A stretch of 64,000 nucleotides of DNA from QHWT01 sp963755695. GTDB taxonomy: Bacteria > Acidobacteriota > Vicinamibacteria > Vicinamibacterales > 2-12-FULL-66-21. Location: positions 1,195,506 through 1,259,505 of the forward strand of contig CAVWLB010000001.1 of assembly GCA_963755695.1 (NCBI GenBank), given 5' to 3'. The notes below the pieces were generated by a model that saw nothing but the letters and a program-made list of their open reading frames with translations, was not told the DNA's origin and did not search any database. The position numbers and the translations under genes were made by a program. Within the stretch, counting starts at the first letter, position 1, and the number at the start of each line of letters is the position of its first letter. Shown one piece after another: positions 25,000-35,286 of this stretch.

Positions 25000-25217
25000 T
25001 CATCGTATTGCTCGAGGATGTCGACGATGCCGGCGTTGGAGACGCAGACGTCGATGTCGGCCAGCGCGTCGGCGGGCACCTCGTCGGTCTCGAGGTCGAC
25101 GAGCGAGGTCGGCCGGCTCCGCATGTCCATCGTCACGACGTCGAAGCCGTCGTCGCGCAGCCGCGCGACGATCGCGCGGCCGAGGCCGCCGTTCGACCCC
25201 GTGACGAGGGCCTTCAC
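25000..25217 (-). CDS. short-chain dehydrogenase/reductase, N-terminal fragment
   Basis: A GTG start at 25,217 overlaps the preceding TGA. The fragment shows the Rossmann glycine motif TGSNGGLGRAI, an acidic cofactor loop (MDMRSR) and the NAG motif (CVSNAGIVDILEQ). The rest is lost where the sequence joins the lower-GC segment near 25,000, so this marks the left edge of the actinobacterial piece. It is last in a minus-strand unit with the acyl-CoA dehydrogenase. Confidence 0.75.
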
Positions 25218-25921
25218 GGCTTGACGGCGCCGTAGCGCTCCCAGTGCCGCTCGGGGATCGCGTCGGGGTCCTTGTACCAGTACCAGGTGCAGGGATCGGT
25301 GGTGTAGTCCTCCGGCGGGTCCGAGGGGTAGAGCGGGTAGCCGCTCCACTGGATCGGCATCGACTCGTTCATGAACGTGCAGTGGGTGCAGTAGAGCGGG
25401 AAGTCCTTGCGCCCGTAGGACCAGTCGTGCGCCTCGCGCGTGCGTGCCGTAGCCCGTGCGACTCGTAGAGGCCCTTGCGCACGAGCCGCTGGCCCGAGCC
25501 GCAGGGGTTCATCGTGAACGTGACCTTCTCGTCGTCCTCGGTGATCGTGAAGCGCGCCCGGGTGCTCGCCCACGCCGCGAGCCGGAGTGCGCGCGCCAGG
25601 TGGCGGCGAGCAGGTCGACGAGCTGCGCGCCGGTCGAGCTCGCTGGATCGCGTCGTGGTGGCGGCGCCAGCCCTGCTCGACCTGCATCTCCCACGCCTCG
25701 GCGACGCCCTCGTCGCCGAGCTCGGTCCTGGATGAAGGAGACGAGGCCGAGCACGCGACTCGGCCATCAGGTCGTGCAGCATCAGCCACTCGTGCTTCAT
25801 CGCCGTCGCAGAGCCGCTGGCGCTCGTCGAGGTCGCCGGCGTCGATCGCCTCGATCGCGCGGTCCATCGTCGGGCGCGAGAGCTGCTCGAGCTCCTCCGG
25901 GTCGAACCAGCGCTCGCTCAT
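25214..25921 (-). CDS. uncharacterised protein with conserved C-terminal Cys/Trp region, frame broken
   Basis: Starts MSERWFDPEELEQLSRPTMD with ATG overlapping the acyl-CoA dehydrogenase stop (ATGA) and ends WERYGAVKP with TGA overlapping the SDR start. The middle contains an acidic alpha-helical region and FTMNPCGSGQRL; the end has CTHCTFMNES and CTWYWYKDPDAIPERHW. The conserved Cys and Trp residues suggest a binding pocket. I do not recognise the family. Several one-base indels interrupt the frame. Operon context suggests a role in acyl-CoA or alcohol catabolism. Confidence 0.6.
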   Translation of the reverse strand: MSERWFDPEELEQLSRPTMDRAIEAIDAGDLDERQRLCDGDEARVADAARPDGRVACSASSPSSRTELGDEGVAEAWEMQVEQGWRRHHDAIQRARPARSSSTCSPPPGARTPARGVGEHPGALHDHRGRREGHVHDEPLRLGPAARAQGPLRVARATARTREAHDWSYGRKDFPLYCTHCTFMNESMPIQWSGYPLYPSDPPEDYTTDPCTWYWYKDPDAIPERHWERYGAVKP

Positions 25922-27215
25922 CGCAGCACTCCTTGGCTCGGTAACCGCCTCGGCCGCGGCCCGGCGGGTGGGGACGTGCTCGCGCGGGACGCCGTCCGCC
26001 GGCGGCTCGTAGCCCCGCAGGATCAGCCGCGCCGCCACGGCGCGGTGCAGCTCGTCGGCGCCGTCGTAGAAGCGCGTGCCGCGCGCGTAGCGGTACATCG
26101 CCTCGAGCGGCAGGTCGGTCGAGTAGCCGAGCGCGCCGTGGATCTGCAGCGCGCGGTCGACGACGTTGATGCAGCGCGCTCGACGCCGAAGAACTTGATC
26201 AGCGAGATCTCGCTTGCGCGCGGCCGCGGAAGCCCTCGCGTGTCGGCGACCCAGGCGGCGTGCAGCGTCATCAGCCGCGCCGCGTGCATCTCGCGCCGCC
26301 GAGTCGGCGATCCAGTTCTGCACGGTCTGGTGGTCGGCCAGCAGCCGGCCGTGGCTCTCGCGGTAGGTCGCGCGCTCGCACAGCATGTCGAACGCCCGCT
26401 CGCGACAGGCCGAGGCAGCGCATGCAGTGGTGGATGCGCCCGGGGCCGAGCCGCTGCTGGGCGAGCTTGAAGCCCTCGCCCTCGCCGCCGAGCAGCGCGT
26501 CGGCGGGCACGCGCACGTCCTCGTAGACGATCTCGGCGTGGCCGCCGTGCAGCGACGTTGTGGCCGCCGGGAACTCCATCGTCGGCACGTCGCGGAGGAT
26601 GTTCACGCCCGGCGTGTCGACCGGGACGATGAACATCGACGCGCGCCGGTGGCGGCGGCGCGTCGGGGTCGGTGACCGCCATGACGATCAGGAAGTCGGC
26701 CCGCGACGCGTTCGAGCTGAACCACTTGTGCCCGTTGATGACGTACTCGTCGCCGTCGCGGACCGCGCGCGTCTTGATCTGCGTCGGGTCGGAGCCGGCG
26801 ACGCCCGGCTCGGTCATCGAGAACGCCGAGCGCAGCTCGCCGTCGAGCAGCGGGTCGCCGTAGCGCTCCTTCTGCTCGGGCGTGCCGGCGATGCGCGATG
26901 ATCTCGCCGTTGCCGGAGTCGGGCGCCTGGTTGCCGAACACCGTCGGCGCGATCGCGGTCGTGCCGAGGATCTCGTGCATCAGCGCGAGCTTGACCTGGC
27001 CGAAGCCCTGCCCGCCGAGCTCGGGCGGGAGGTGCGCGGCCCACAGCCCGCGCTCCTTCACCTGCTCCTGCAGCGGGTCGATGATCGCGGTCGAGCTCGT
27101 CGTAGCCGAGGTCGTCGGCGACCGTCTCGAGCGGCCACAGCTCGGTCCGCACGAAGTCGCGCATCCAGTCGAGCTGCGCTTCGAACTCGGGGTCGGTCGA
27201 GAAGTCCCACGCCAT
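25918..27215 (-). CDS. acyl-CoA dehydrogenase, frame broken by indels
   Basis: A protein of about 430 residues by length. Clear acyl-CoA dehydrogenase features are LPPELGGQGFG, FSMTEPGVAGSDPTQI (FAD-binding), NGHKWFSSNASRADF, FKLAQQRLGPGRIHHC, and the C-terminal GARGTRFYDGADELH-type region. Indels break the frame several times, for example near 26,290 where an Arg codon appears with both A and G at its third position. It would introduce the alpha-beta double bond in an acyl-CoA and lies first in a three-gene minus-strand unit, divergent from an SDR. Confidence 0.85.
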
Positions 27216-27337
27216 GGTGCGGCGAAGCTATCCCGGCGCACGCGGGCGCGCACTATCCGCGCGCGCCAATCTCGGCGGGGGCGATTGGCGCGCGACGCGC
27301 TTGGCCTCGCGGGCGGCTCCGCGATTGCGTTTCTGGC

Positions 27338-28202
27338 GTGGCTTCCTTGACCGGCAGGGTGGCGCTCGTCACCGGCGCGAGCCGCGGCATCGGCGCGGAC
27401 GTCGCCCGCATGCTCGCGCGCGAGGGCGCCGCAGGTCGTCTGCTGCGCGCGCACCGCGCACGACGGGCAGCACCCGCTCGAGGGCTCGCTCGACGGCACG
27501 GTCGCCGCGATCCGAGGCGGCCGGCGGCGCCGGCGATCGCGGTGCCGGCGAACCTGGCGAAGGACGAGGACTGCGAGCGCGTGGTCGAGGAGGCGCGCGC
27601 GACGCGTACGGGCCGGTCGACATCCTCATCAACAACGCCGCGGTCGCCTTCTTCGGGCCGACCGTGGACCTGCCGGTGTCGCGCTGGCTGGCGTCGTGGC
27701 GGGTCACCGTCCACGCGACGTTCCTCCTCAGCAAGCTCGTGCTGCCGGACGATGATCGAGCGCGGCTGGGGGCGGATCGTCAACGTCACCTCGGAGTCGG
27801 CGATCGGGCCCGGCGCCGGCCCCTATCCCGGGCACGCCGATCATCGGCGACACCGCGTACGGCGCGCAGAAGGCGGCGATCGAGCGCTTCAGCCAGGGGC
27901 TCGCGGAGGAGGTCTACCCGAGCGGGGTCGGCGTCGCGGCGATCGCGCCGTCGCTGATCGTCCCGACGCCGGGCGCGCTCGCCAACGCGCAGATCACCGG
28001 CGCCGACGATCCGCGCGCGGAGGATCCTGCCTACATGCCCGAGGCGATCCGCGTGCTCGTCAGCGATCCTCTGGAGCGCATGGCCGGCCGCGTCCTCTAC
28101 AGCCAGCAACTGCTGCTCGAGAAGGGGCTGATCGAGACCGGGAGCGGGCTCGGCGTCGACCCGGAGCGCCGCGTGACCGGCTACGTCAGCGCCTCGACGT
28201 GA
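27338..28202 (+). CDS. short-chain dehydrogenase/reductase, frame broken by indels
   Basis: GTG start at 27,338 gives VASLTGRVALVTGASRGIG. Other SDR landmarks are DILINNAAVAFFG, GRIVNVTSESAIG (catalytic Ser) and the YGAQKAAIERF Tyr-Lys pair. About 285 residues. At least four single-base breaks lie between 27,430 and 27,840. The TGA overlaps the GTG of the phosphotransferase downstream, so the two genes are coupled. Confidence 0.85.
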
Positions 28203-29497
28203 GCGCCGCCCACGCCGAGCTCGCGCGCGCGCTCGGCGGGGAGCCGGAGGGACTCGCGCCGCTGTCCGGCGGCGCCGGCCGCTGCGAGATGTGGGCCGCG
28301 ACGGTGGCGGGCCGGCCCGTCGTCTACCGCCGCTACCCGGAGGGGCCGGAGCGCGACGTCGTGCGCGAGCGCGAGTGGCGCGTGCTCCAGCTCGCCCGCG
28401 ACGCCGGGGTGCCGGTCGCCGAGCCGCTGGCGCTGACGCCGGAGGGGATCGTGGTCGAGCGCGTGGCGGGCGAGTCGCGGCCCCGCCCGCTGCTCAACGA
28501 CGAGCGCTGGGCCCGCGCGCGCTCGGTGCTGGTCGCCCGCGTGGCGGAGGCTGCCGCGCGCCTGCACGCGATCGAGCCGCCGCCCGACCTGCCCGCCGAG
28601 CCCGAGTTCGAGGGCGGCGCCGCCGCGGCCGACCTCGCCGGGCTCTCGCTCCGCCGAGGCCGCCGTCGTGGTGCTCGAGCGCTACCTCGACCGGCATCGG
28701 CGAGCCGCACCCCGCGGTCGAGCTCGGCCTGCGCTGGCTGCGCCTGCGCCTGCCGGCGCCCGCCGCCGGCTGTCGATCGTCCACGGCGACTTCCGGCTCT
28801 CGAACCTGGTCGTCGCCGAGGACGGCCGGCTCGACGCTGATCGACTGGGAGCTGGTCCACGCCGGCGACGGCGCCGAGGACCTCGGCTGGATGTGCATGC
28901 GCTCGTGGCGCTTCGGCGCCGCCGCGCCCGCGCTCGGCTGCGGCTCGCGCGAGGAGCTGCTCGCCGCCTACGCCGCGGCCGGCGGGCGCGAGGTCTCGCT
29001 CGACGAGCTGCGCTGGTGGGAGGTGTGCGGCAACGCCCGCTGGGCCGTCATCTGCATGCTCCAGGCCCACCGGCACCTGACCGGCGCCGACCGCTCGCTC
29101 GAGCGGGCGATGATCGGGCGCCGCACGTGCGAGGCGGAGTGGGACCTGCTCGCGCTGCTCGCCGGCGACCGCCCGCCGCCGCCCGCCACGGCGACGCCGC
29201 AGGACGCGCCCGGACGCGCACGAGCTGCTGGCGACGGTCGCCGAGTACCTGCGCGACCTGCGCTCGCGCGCGCCCGCCGAGGACTCCTTCACGCTCGCGG
29301 TCGCCGCCAACGCCTGCCGGGTGGTGGCCCGCGAGCTGCCGCCCGGACGACCCGGCGCCGCGCGAGCGCGCCGGCGCAGCTCGCCGCGGCGCTGCGGGCC
29401 GGCGAGCACGACGACGCGACTCGACGCGCTCGTCGACCCGCTGCGCGCCGAGGTGCGCGCGAAGCTCGAGGTCGCTAACCCGCGCTGGATCGGCTAG
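28199..29497 (+). CDS. APH-family phosphotransferase, frame broken by indels
   Basis: GTG 28,199 overlaps the SDR stop. The protein resembles the aminoglycoside/choline-kinase-like family found next to acyl-CoA dehydrogenases: an N-terminal lobe with PVVYRRYPEGP, then the Brenner-type motif IVHGDFRLSNLVV and LIDWELVHAGDGAEDLGW carrying the catalytic and metal-binding residues. Breaks near 28,651, 28,694, 28,765, 28,833, 29,212, 29,344 and 29,373 are single bases, mostly at third codon positions. Substrate unknown. Confidence 0.82.
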
Positions 29498-30340
29498 CGA
29501 GGATGTTGTTTGAGGCGGCTGTGCCTCGTTGGGTAGCGTGGTGCTTGAGGCGGTGGTCGGTGATGCGGAGCGTTGAGAACCCCGCATTGAGGAGGTCGGC
29601 GTCGCGGTCGCGGTCTTTTCGAAGGCGTTGGGGGTGGTGTGGAATGGCGGCTGTCGAGTTCGATGACGAGCTTGTGTTCGCGGTAGACGGCGTCGACTTC
29701 GTGGCCGGCAATCGTCTGGTTGAGCTCGGGGAGTGGGAGGTCGTAGCGCTTGAGGAAGCGGATGAAGCGGTCTTCGAGGTGGGAGCGGGTGGCGCCCTTT
29801 TGGGGCGTGAGCTGCGAGGTGCGGCGGCCTGGGTATCGGGTGAGGAGGGTGGTCAGGTCGGTCGGGGGTGATGAGACGTTGGACCTGGGCCTCGTTGAGG
29901 GCTCGGGTGAGGGCTTTGGGTGGGAGGACGTCGGCGAGGTCGACGAGGGTGCGGAGGGGCGTGGTGACGGGGATGCCGTAGTGGGTGGTGGTGTCGGCGT
30001 GGCGGGAGCGGTGGACGTGGATGCCGGGGAGGCGGTGCTTGGTCGGTGCGGTCACCTCGGGGCGGCGCGGGCCAGCGCGGGACGATCCGCCAGAGCGCCG
30101 CGGCCGAGCGGTGACTCAGCGCGGCGTCGGGGCCGCAGGCGAGGACCGCCGCCATCGCCGTGGCGAGCGGTGACGGTGGGCGGTGGCCCACGGCGTAAAC
30201 CCCGCGGTGAAGGAGGTGGAGACGCCCGACGCGGCGGCGGTACTCGATAGCGTCCCGGTCAAGGCCGGCAGCGAGCAACTGCGCGATGCGTCACCACGCC
30301 ATGCTGCCGAGCCGCCAATTCGGCGAGCAGCAAGGTCGGG
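29475..30340 (-). CDS. DUF559-type protein with AbiEi-like winged-helix N-terminus, frame broken
   Basis: The N-terminus (LAELAARQHGVVT, then LAAGLDRDAIEYRRRVGRLHLLHRGVYAVGH) is the winged-helix seen in AbiEi-type antitoxins and actinobacterial DUF559 proteins. The C-terminus (AVYREHKLVIELDS ... DADLLNAGFSTLRITDHRL) resembles the very-short-patch/restriction-like endonuclease fold. The start is uncertain because the first 30 codons cross frames. It converges on the phosphotransferase gene with a 23-base overlap. Family members are common orphan genes in actinobacteria. Confidence 0.65.
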
Positions 30341-30436
30341 TGCGGTCCGCTCCGTGTGAATTATTGCGACCAAGTGACCACACCCGGTGTACGTTGGCGC
30401 CCAGAGCCCGGCGAAAGGGGCGCCGCAACCCTCTCG

Positions 30437-31260
30437 TCACACCTTCAATGCGCGGTTCGTCACAAATCGCGCCCACGGCTCGCGGAAGCCCACAGCCGCC
30501 GCATGCCCGCGCAGCCACCGCTCGTTGTCCTCCGCCCGCCGCGTCGCGTAGTCGCGGACCTCGGGGTGGGGGAGGATCAGGAACTCCTCGCGCCCGATCG
30601 CGTCCACGACCACCGCGGCGACCTCGCGCCGGCTGACAGCGTCGTCCCCGCGGCCTCCATCGCGCGCTCGAGCTCCGGCGTGCCGGCGATCGCGGCCAGC
30701 ATCGGCGTGTCGACCTGCTGCGGGCAGAGGCACGAGACGCGGATGCCCTGGTCGCCGTAGGTGATCGACAGCCACTCGGCGACGCCGACCGCGGCGTGCT
30801 TGGTCACCGAGTAGGGGAGCGAGGCCGAGGTTGGTGAGCAGGCCGGCGGCCGACGCGGTGTTGAGCAGGTAGCCCTCGCCGCGCGCGAGCATCGAGGGCA
30901 GCAGCGCACGCGCCGCCCACACGTGGGCCATCACGTTGATCCGCCAGATCCGGTCCCAGTCGCGCGTCGGTCGACCTCGGGGCCGCCGTCCGGCCCGTCG
31001 ATGCCGGCGTTGGAGCAGAAGAGGTCGATCGGCCCGCTCCGCTGCTGCTGCTCGATGAACGCCGTCAGCTCCGGCTCCGAGCCCACGTCGACCGCCGCGC
31101 CCGTCGCGCCGATCTCGGCCGCGACGGCCGCCACGCGCTCGGGGTCGAGGTCGGCGATGACCACCTCGGCCGCGCCCTCGGCCACGAACGCCTCGGCGAG
31201 CCCGCGGCCGATGCCGCTCGCGCCGCCGGTGATCACCGCACGGCGGCCCTCGAGCTCCAT
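30437..31260 (-). CDS. short-chain dehydrogenase/reductase, frame broken
   Basis: Start MELEGRRAVITGGASGIGRG at 31,260. It has DLFCSNAGIDGP, NTASAAGLLTNLG (catalytic Ser region) and YSVTKHAAVGVAEWL (Tyr-Lys), then the substrate-loop CPQQVDTPML. About 270 residues. Indels near 30,960 and 30,820 split it. It is divergent from the linalool dehydratase-like gene, so both may share a control region at 31,261-31,416. Confidence 0.85.
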
Positions 31261-31416
31261 GCGAGCGAAGCTAGGCGAGGCGCGCGGCCGGGCGAGGCGG
31301 CGGCGGGCGGGCATTGTGAATACCTCCAATCGCGCCGCGCGCCGGGGTCGACGCCGGGCCGGTCGCGAGGCGGCAAGCTTGCGGGACCATGCCCGCGCGC
31401 GCGTTGGTCGAGGCAG

Positions 31417-33414
31417 GTGTCGCCTTCGCAGAGCGCGTGGACGCCGATCCTCGCGCCGCTGGCCGCGGCCGCCCTGACCTCGATCAACCAGCCCCAGATC
31501 GACAAGGCCGGCGCGGCCGAGGACCCGCTGGACAGGCCGCTGACGATCCCGCCGCACGAGCAGCCCGTCGGCCCGATGACGCGTGCGCGCCAGCGGCGGA
31601 TCGCGGCGATGTTCGCCAGCGCGCAGCTGGCCGGCATCGGCGCCGTGGCCGCCGGCGCGGGGCCCGCGCGCGAGGCCTGGGCGGCCGGGATCATGTTCCC
31701 GGGCGGCGGGCCACCTCTACAACCGCGACCCTGGCCGCTTCGCCGTCACCGCGGCCGCGTTCGGGCTCGCCGGCGTGCTGTGGTTCGGCACCGGCAACCA
31801 CATCGCCCCGCCGGTCGTGTGGGCGGGCGCCGCGGCGCTGGCCGCGAAGCGCGCCGGGCGCAAGTCCAAGCACTGGCGCGGCGCGCCGTTCGTCATCGGC
31901 GCGGCCGCCGCTCGCCGCGGCCTTCGAGCTCGTGCGCGAGCGCCGCAAGCAGTTCAAGGAGCAGCAGGCGCAGGCCGAGGCCGCCAACGAGCTGCTCGAG
32001 GTCGCCGTGCCGCCGCTGCGCGGCGCCGACCGGCCGGACGTGCACGCCGATCGAGGAGATGGGCGACGATCCCGCTCGCGCTGGCGCGGCGCTTCGTCGA
32101 CACCGCGCACAAGCCGCTCGACGACTGGGAGGACTGGGACGTCATCGAGCAGTTCCAGACCGCCGCGGTCCGCTACCAGATCGACCACATGATCTACACG
32201 ATCGCGCTGCAGAAGTACACGCGCACGCCGGCCTTCCGCGGCTACCAGGACGAGGCGATGCGGCGGCTGGTCGAGAAGTACCAGCAGAAGCGGGTGTGGT
32301 CGTACTGGGCGTACGAGAACCTGTGGGGCAACCTCGAGTGGGACCCGGACCCGGCCCGCAAGCAGAACATCATGCTCACGGGCTTCTTCGCCCTGTCGCT
32401 GGGCGCGTTCCAGACGGTCACCGGTGACTACCGCCACCAGGAGGTCGGCTCGATCGAGTTCGTCTGGAACGAGAAGCGCCGCTACCCGTACTCCTACGAC
32501 ACGCTCTGCGCCTCGCTGACCTCGGACTACCTGAAGTCGCCCTGGGGGCTCGTGGTGTGCGAGCCGAACTGGATCTTCTCGCCCTGCAACATGCGCGGCG
32601 CCGACGGCCTCCGCATCCACGACCGCCTGCACGGCACGCACTACTGGGACATGATCAAGGACGGCTACTACCGGGGCATGGAGCAGGAGTTCGTGCGCCC
32701 CGACGGGACGCTGAACTTCTACCGCTCGGCCCGCACCGGGATCGGCCTGGCGTCGCGCGGGTTCGCCACCGACCTGCGCCCGACGCGCCGCACGTCGCCG
32801 ACCGTGCCTGGACGATGCTGCGCTCGGCCTACCAGGGGCGCGACGGCAGGCTGGTGACGCCGCTCGTGGGGCCGCGACAAGCTGCTCGACACCGGCAACT
32901 ACGTCTTCCACCCGCTGAAGGCGTACGCGTACCTCATCGAGGAGGCGCGCGAGGTCGGCGACGACGAGGCGGCGGAGGCCGCGTGGGAAGAGGTCCAGCA
33001 GCGCATCGACATGAAGATCGACGACCGCGGCTGGCTCGACGGTGGACGGCGCGTCGATGGCCTCGCACCTCGCGCTGGCGCGCTCGCTCGATCGGGCGCA
33101 AGAGCGGCTGGCTCGACCTCATCACCCGGGGCATGCCCGACGCGTGGCGCGACGGCCCGCAGATCGAGTCGGTGCCCTACCCGGCGGTGATGGTCTCGCG
33201 CGCGGTCACCGACGGCCAGGCGCTCGACGCGGTCTTCCGCTCGACCAACGGCGGCGGCCGCTTCGACGTCGAGCTGTCCCAGCTGCGGCCGAACGGCGAG
33301 TACGACGTGACCGGCGGCACGGCCGCCTCGGTCGTCGCCGACGCGCAGGGCCGGGCGACCGTCGAGGTGGAGCTCGAGGGGCGGCGGGAGCTTCGGCTCG
33401 CGCCGCGGGGCTGA
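31417..33414 (+). CDS. linalool dehydratase/isomerase-like protein with N-terminal membrane region
   Basis: GTG 31,417 starts a protein of about 665 residues. The first 190 residues have hydrophobic helices. The rest, from about 32,100, is largely one frame and resembles the (alpha/alpha)6 barrel of the linalool dehydratase/isomerase family. The pair of cysteines nine residues apart in CEPNWIFSPC matches the spacing of the catalytic Cys171/Cys180 of the Castellaniella enzyme, and GTHYWD follows. Such enzymes hydrate or dehydrate and isomerise monoterpene alcohols or other alkenols. Breaks near 31,710, 31,915, 32,050, 32,810, 32,875, 33,045 and 33,095. Family call by recall of motifs. Confidence 0.65.
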
Positions 33415-33417
33415 GCG

Positions 33418-33546
33418 ATGGCAGATCGGCGCGCCTTCGCCAGGCGCCTCACGGCCGTCCCCTCCCAGTGGATGTGCATCCCGATGTGGGCGCGGTTGTG
33501 GGACCGCGGCCGGCGCCTGCTCGGGCGCGGCTACGGGTCGAGGTAG
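33418..33546 (+). CDS. possible small ORF, 42 residues
   Basis: An ATG four bases after the preceding stop opens a 42-codon frame (MADRRAFARR ... RLLGRGYGSR) very rich in Arg. It fills the gap to the PucR-type regulator. Given the GC content, this could be chance or a fragment; no family recognised. Confidence 0.25.
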   Translation: MADRRAFARRLTAVPSQWMCIPMWARLWDRGRRLLGRGYGSR

Positions 33547-33550
33547 CGCG

Positions 33551-34807
33551 GTGTCGCTGCCCGTCGTCGACCTCCATCAGCGGCTCGCGGCGCGCGCGGC
33601 GCCCCGCGCGGTGATCCAGGACCTCGCGCGCGAGTTGTCGGCAGACGCCGAGCCGGTCGGGTCGGCGGTCGCGCGCCGGCTGCTGGTCGCCGAGGAGCGC
33701 CTCGTCGACCATGACGACCCGGCCCTGGCGAGCCTGGCGACGCGCTTCGCGCACGCGAGCGTGGGGGCGATGCTGGCGGCGCCTCGCCTACGGGATGCCG
33801 ACCGAGACCGCGCGCCCGTCGCAGGCGTCGCTCGAGCTCTTCGAGCACCTGACCGAGCGCGACGACGGCCTCGCCGTCCTGCTGCGCAGCCATCGCCTCG
33901 TGAGCGCCGAGCTGTGGCAGACGTGGGCGGCGTTCACCGACGAGCGCGTCCTGGACCGCCGGCTCCACCGCGCGGTGCTCTCGCTCTCGACGCGTGAGCT
34001 CGGCGCCTACTGCGACAGCGTCTGCGAGCACCTGACCGGCGCGTGGCCGGAGGCGCGGCGCCGGCGACGGCGCGGCGTGGGCGTGCCCGTCGCGCAGCTG
34101 CTGCGCCGGGCCGTCTCCGGACCCGCCGCCCGACGCCGAGGCCGCGCTCGCGGAGCTGGGGTATCCCGGTCGACGCGTGCCACGTCGCAGTGGCGCTCCC
34201 TCCGTCCGTGGGCCGCGAGCAGCTCGATGACGTCGCGCGCCGGCTGGAGCTCGCCTGCGGCGCGCCGGCGCTGGCCGCGCCGGACCCGGACGGAGCTGAC
34301 GATCTGGATCGCGCTCGGGCGCGCCGCCGCCGCGCAGGGGCTCGAGCGCGCGCGCGGTGCTGCGCGACCTGAAGCTGCCGATCGGCCTCGGCGAGGTGGG
34401 CGCGGGCCTCGAGGGCTTCCGCCGGACGCGCCAGCAGGCGGCGGACGCGCTGCGGATCGCGCTGCGCGACGAGGCGACCGGGATCACCCGATACCGCGAC
34501 GTCGCGCTGCTCGCCGTGCTGTGCGCCGACGAGGCGCGCGCCCAGGAGCTGGCGCGCGTATGAGCTCGGCCCGCTCGCGGGCGACGACGAGGTCGCGACC
34601 CGCCTGCGCGAGACGGTGCGGGTCTATCTCGCCGCGGGCGAGAGCCAGGTGGCGACCGCGCAGCGGCTGTTCATTCACGAGAAGACGGTCAAGTACCGTC
34701 TGACCCAGGCGGAGGAGCTGCTCGGCCGCAAGGTGGGCGAGCGCCGCTCGGAGCTCGCCGCGGCGCTCATGGTGCACGTCGAAGGGGAGTGCTTGCAAAT
34801 TAGCTAG
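33551..34807 (+). CDS. PucR/CdaR-type transcriptional regulator, frame broken
   Basis: GTG 33,551 starts a protein of about 415 residues. The C-terminal 60 residues (TRLRETVRVYLAAGESQ, VATAQRLFIHEKTVKYRL) are the PucR-type helix-turn-helix that ends this family. The N-terminal part is an alpha-helical sensor region (LARELSADAEP, LASLATRFAH). It lies directly before the phasin gene, and its stop codon overlaps the left arm of a perfect inverted repeat, so it may control that promoter (inference). A second regulator of the same class lies at 37,309. Confidence 0.82.
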
Positions 34808-34820
34808 AACGTGCTAATCT
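34793..34820 (+). promoter_or_regulatory. candidate promoter of the phasin gene
   Basis: TTGCAA (34,793-34,798) and TAATCT (34,815-34,820) are separated by 16 bases, a reasonable -35/-10 pair in otherwise very GC-rich DNA. The local AT-rich dip is notable. Confidence 0.5.
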
Positions 34821-34826
34821 AGCTAA
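34800..34826. promoter_or_regulatory. perfect inverted repeat, candidate operator
   Basis: TTAGCTAG (34,800-34,807) and CTAGCTAA (34,819-34,826) are exact reverse complements with an 11-base spacer. The repeat overlaps the putative -10 box and lies 29 bases before the phasin start, the place and size expected for a dimeric repressor. Confidence 0.6.
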
Positions 34827-34855
34827 CGCAACGGCCCCCCACCCAAAGGAACCCC

Positions 34856-35165
34856 ATGGCCACCGCAAGACCACCACCGCCAACCCCGTCGACGAGACCA
34901 CCGCCAAGGTGACCCAGCATGACGGAGGAGACCAACAAGAAGCTCGCCGAGTACGCCGAGCAGGCCGCCGCGCGAGCAGAAGAAGCTCGCGATCGCCGCC
35001 ATCGAGTCGTATGAGGAGCAGGTGCTCCGCTTCGTCGACTCCTACGAGAAGGCCGTCGCCGACACCAAGATCGACTGGCTCAAGGACCTCGTGGCCCCGC
35101 AGGCCGCCGCCACCCGTGAGCTCACGGCCGCGTACGTCTCGGCCGCTCGCGAGCTCGTCAACTAG
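34856..35165 (+). CDS. phasin-like protein, frame broken
   Basis: ATG 34,856 with AAAGGA upstream. The roughly 102-residue product is highly alpha-helical and charged (TNKKLAEYAEQAAA, EQKKLAIAAIESYEEQVLRF, DWLKDLVAPQAAATRELTAAYVSAARELVN), like phasins that coat PHA granules. A third-position base is missing near 34,870, and an extra one occurs near 34,972. It has its own promoter/operator and a hairpin after the stop. The PHA synthase gene at 45,462 supports the assignment. Confidence 0.65.
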
Positions 35166-35174
35166 GACTTCCCC

Positions 35175-35203
35175 ACGGATGGTCGTCGATGGCGGCCATC
35201 CGT
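35175..35203 (+). terminator. hairpin after the phasin gene
   Basis: ACGGATGG and CCATCCGT form a perfect eight-base stem with a 13-base loop, ten bases after the phasin stop. There is no clear T-run, which is usual in such GC-rich genomes. Confidence 0.5.
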
Positions 35204-35286
35204 CGCAGTCCCCCCGCACCAGCGCGACAAGCGCGGTTGTGACGCCGCGACAGCCCGGCACGGACGCCGTGGCGCAACCTCCCCCC

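Noticed and set aside
28333..29409. Long minus-strand frame opposite the APH-family gene
   Set aside because: Arg/Ala-rich shadow translation without any motif; the + strand shows the phosphotransferase catalytic motifs.
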